The notes below the pieces were generated by a model that saw nothing but the letters and a program-made list of their open reading frames with translations, did no database searches and was not told the origin of the DNA. Shown here piece after piece: positions 5,121 to 6,813 of a stretch of DNA of 6,813 bases (position 1 is the first letter of the stretch; each line of letters starts with the position of its first letter). The position numbers were made by a program, and so were the translations under genes. This DNA is from Flavobacterium sp. (lineage in GTDB: Bacteria; Bacteroidota; Bacteroidia; Flavobacteriales; Flavobacteriaceae): positions 1-6,813 of the forward strand of contig JASLGC010000338.1 in assembly GCA_030150335.1 (NCBI GenBank), read 5' to 3'.

Positions 5121-6374
5121 ATGAAAAAGAAATATATTGTTGGTTTAATACTTTTAGTGATCGTTGCAGTTTTGTTATCAGTGTTTGTTTTTGGTAAAAA
5201 AGAAGAGGCTATTGATGTAGAAGTTGTAACTCTTGAAAAATCAAATATTATAGAAACTGTTTCAGGAACTGGAAAGATTCAACCTGAAATAGAGATAAAG
5301 ATTTCTTCTGAAGTATCGGGAGAAATCATAAATTTGCCAGTGAAAGAAGGACAGGTTGTTAAACGAGGAGATTTATTAGTTGAGATTAATCCAGACTTGT
5401 ATAATTCTGCTGTAGATAGAATGGTTGCTATGTTGGCTACAAGTAAAGCTGGTTTAGAGCAAGCGGTAGCACAATTAAAGGAAGCAAAGTCTAACTATGA
5501 TAGAAATGCAAGATTGTTTGAAAAAGGTGTTATCTCTCGTTCAGAATGGGATAAAGTAGTGCGTGCTTATGAAGTAGCAAAGGCTACACAAAATTCAGCT
5601 TTTTACAATGTGGAGAGCTCGAAAGCAGCTTTAGCAGAATCGAAAAGTAATTTACTTAGAACAACTATTTATTCTCCCGCTTATGGCACCATTTCAAGAA
5701 TTGATGTTGAGCTTGGAGAGCGTGTTTTAGGAACACAGCAAATGGCAGGAACGGAAATACTCCGTGTTGCCAATTTGAATAGTATGGAAGTAGAAGTTGA
5801 CATTAATGAGAATGATATCGTAAAAGTAAAACTTGGAGATGAAACAAGAATTAATGTAGATGCCTACTTGAAAAAAGAATTCAGAGGAGTAGTTACAAGT
5901 ATTTCTAACTCTGCTTCAAATGCTACATTGTCATCTGATCAGGTAACAACTTTTAAGGTTAAGATTAAAATTTTGAGGGAGTCATACGAAGATTTGCTTG
6001 ATAAGAATGTAGAAAACTATTCTCCTTTTAGACCTGGTATGACGGCTGCAGTAGATATAATTACTAATGTTAAGAATGATATCTTAGCAATCCCTATTAG
6101 TGCTGTTGTAATGAGAAGTCCTACGGATACAATTGTATCTCAAGAGGAGGGTAAGAAAGCATTGATAAAAGAGTTAATGCGAGAAGCTGTTTTTGTAAAT
6201 GACAATGGAGTTGCAAAACTTAAATTTGTCAAAACAGGAATTCAAGACGATGCCAATATTCAAATTATAGAAGGAATTAATGCAGATGATGTTATTATTA
6301 CCGGTCCTTATTCAACAGTAAGTAGAACGCTCCAAAATGGAGATAATGTAAATGTAGAAAGCAAAAAAGAATGA
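5121..6374 (+). CDS. Periplasmic adaptor (membrane fusion) subunit, MacA/RND type
   Basis: This is a 417-residue adaptor linking an inner-membrane pump to a TolC channel. It has an N-terminal anchor helix (about 5-25) after MKKK. Next come a first lipoyl half with SSEVSGEIINLPVKEG (62-77) and GDLLVEI (83-89), and an alpha-helical coiled-coil hairpin (about 95-180, containing RLFEKGVISRSEWD). The second lipoyl half follows, with SPAYGTISRIDVELGERV (185-202). A beta-barrel domain (about 224-313, ending FRPGMTAAVDI) and a membrane-proximal domain (about 318-417) complete it. This is the full MacA/AcrA order, with the single anchor more common in MacA-like proteins. The ATG at 5121 is chosen over an in-frame upstream ATG at 5091, which lies inside the preceding gene and adds no signal. 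It lies 4 nt after the TolC-type gene. No permease gene follows: the next gene is tsaB, overlapping by 4 nt. Whether the partner is a MacB-like ABC or an RND pump cannot be decided here. Confidence 0.94.
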   Translation: MKKKYIVGLILLVIVAVLLSVFVFGKKEEAIDVEVVTLEKSNIIETVSGTGKIQPEIEIKISSEVSGEIINLPVKEGQVVKRGDLLVEINPDLYNSAVDRMVAMLATSKAGLEQAVAQLKEAKSNYDRNARLFEKGVISRSEWDKVVRAYEVAKATQNSAFYNVESSKAALAESKSNLLRTTIYSPAYGTISRIDVELGERVLGTQQMAGTEILRVANLNSMEVEVDINENDIVKVKLGDETRINVDAYLKKEFRGVVTSISNSASNATLSSDQVTTFKVKIKILRESYEDLLDKNVENYSPFRPGMTAAVDIITNVKNDILAIPISAVVMRSPTDTIVSQEEGKKALIKELMREAVFVNDNGVAKLKFVKTGIQDDANIQIIEGINADDVIITGPYSTVSRTLQNGDNVNVESKKE

Positions 6375-6813
6375 TAACGATTTTAAGTATTGAAACAGCA
6401 ACTAAGAATTGCTCTGTTTCTTTGTCTGTAGATGGTCAATTAGTAGAATGTAAAGAGATAGCAGAGGAAAACTTTTCTCATGCTGAAAAACTACATGTGT
6501 TCGTTGAACAATTATTAGTAGAAAATAATAAAAAGCTTAGCGACTTAAGTGCAATAGCAATTAGCCAAGGTCCAGGTTCGTATACAGGATTGCGTATAGG
6601 TGTTTCTTCTGCAAAAGGCCTTTGTTATGGTCTGTCAATTCCATTGATTGCATTAGACACTTTGGAAGTATTAGCACGTCAAATAAAAGTTGAAAGTGGA
6701 CTAATTATTCCAATGTTAGATGCCAGAAGAATGGAGGTTTTTTCTGCTGTATTTGATGCACAGTATAAGAAGATAGCACCGATTGAAGCAGTGATAGTTG
6801 ATGAGACTTCTTT
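6371..6813 (+). CDS. tsaB: tRNA threonylcarbamoyladenosine biosynthesis protein TsaB (partial, 3' end off window)
   Basis: The first 147 codons are present, out of roughly 220-230 usual for TsaB. TsaB pairs with TsaD, with TsaE as third partner, to make N6-threonylcarbamoyladenosine at position 37 of ANN-reading tRNAs in the cytoplasm. It has the ASKHA-type fold but is not itself the catalytic subunit. The start MITILSIETATKNCSVSL is the typical phosphate-loop-like N-terminus. The family signature QGPGSYTGLRIG (66-77) and the following SSAKGLCYGL are clear, and LDARRMEVFSA (116-126) matches the conserved DARR segment. The ATG overlaps the adaptor stop as ATGA (6371-6374), which suggests translational coupling or at least co-transcription with the exporter genes. 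No frameshift is seen up to the window edge. Confidence 0.95.
   Translation, partial: MITILSIETATKNCSVSLSVDGQLVECKEIAEENFSHAEKLHVFVEQLLVENNKKLSDLSAIAISQGPGSYTGLRIGVSSAKGLCYGLSIPLIALDTLEVLARQIKVESGLIIPMLDARRMEVFSAVFDAQYKKIAPIEAVIVDETS

Overview
The window looks like chromosomal DNA of a Bacteroidota bacterium, most likely Flavobacteriaceae (Flavobacterium or Myroides type). The basis is the low GC with A/T-rich codons, weak Shine-Dalgarno sequences, candidate TAnnTTTG -7 elements, and a cytochrome oxidase subunit III whose sequence and long hydrophilic insertion match, as far as I remember, flavobacterial homologues. The genus is inferred from memory of protein families, not from a search. All genes lie on the + strand.

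Layout: (1) 74-1430 holds the last structural genes of a heme-copper cytochrome c oxidase cluster, subunit III and subunit IV, closed by a strong intrinsic terminator at 1447-1476. (2) 1509-3584 is a tight unit of four genes that looks like an oxidase assembly module: a membrane-anchored SCO-like protein lacking the metal ligands, a canonical SCO copper chaperone with CxxxC and His, a five-helix DUF420 protein (the family of the CtaM oxidase assembly factor), and a 75-residue exported or membrane protein with a CxxC motif. Gaps of 1, 1 and 19 nt separate them, and a second terminator at 3586-3615 ends the unit. (3) 3680-6374 encodes a TolC-type outer membrane channel and an RND/MacA-type periplasmic adaptor, two of the three parts of a tripartite exporter. 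(4) The adaptor stop codon overlaps, as ATGA, the start of tsaB (tRNA t6A synthesis), which runs off the right edge.

How the genes work together: subunits III and IV belong to the oxidase complex. The SCO protein probably delivers copper to the CuA site of subunit II, which is encoded outside the window, and the DUF420 protein probably helps mature the enzyme. The TolC and adaptor proteins would need an inner-membrane permease (MacB-like ABC or RND), which is not in the window.

The true starts of three genes differ from the longest possible reading frames: 1509 rather than 1461 (the longer frame begins inside the terminator hairpin), 3680 rather than 3644, and 5121 rather than 5091. I found no RNA genes, insertion sequences, CRISPR arrays or long repeats, and no non-coding stretch longer than 100 bases. 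This is mostly an ordinary housekeeping region. The points most worth a second look are the ligand-less SCO-like protein beside the intact SCO, the small CxxC protein, and the exporter pair that lacks its pump and is coupled to tsaB.
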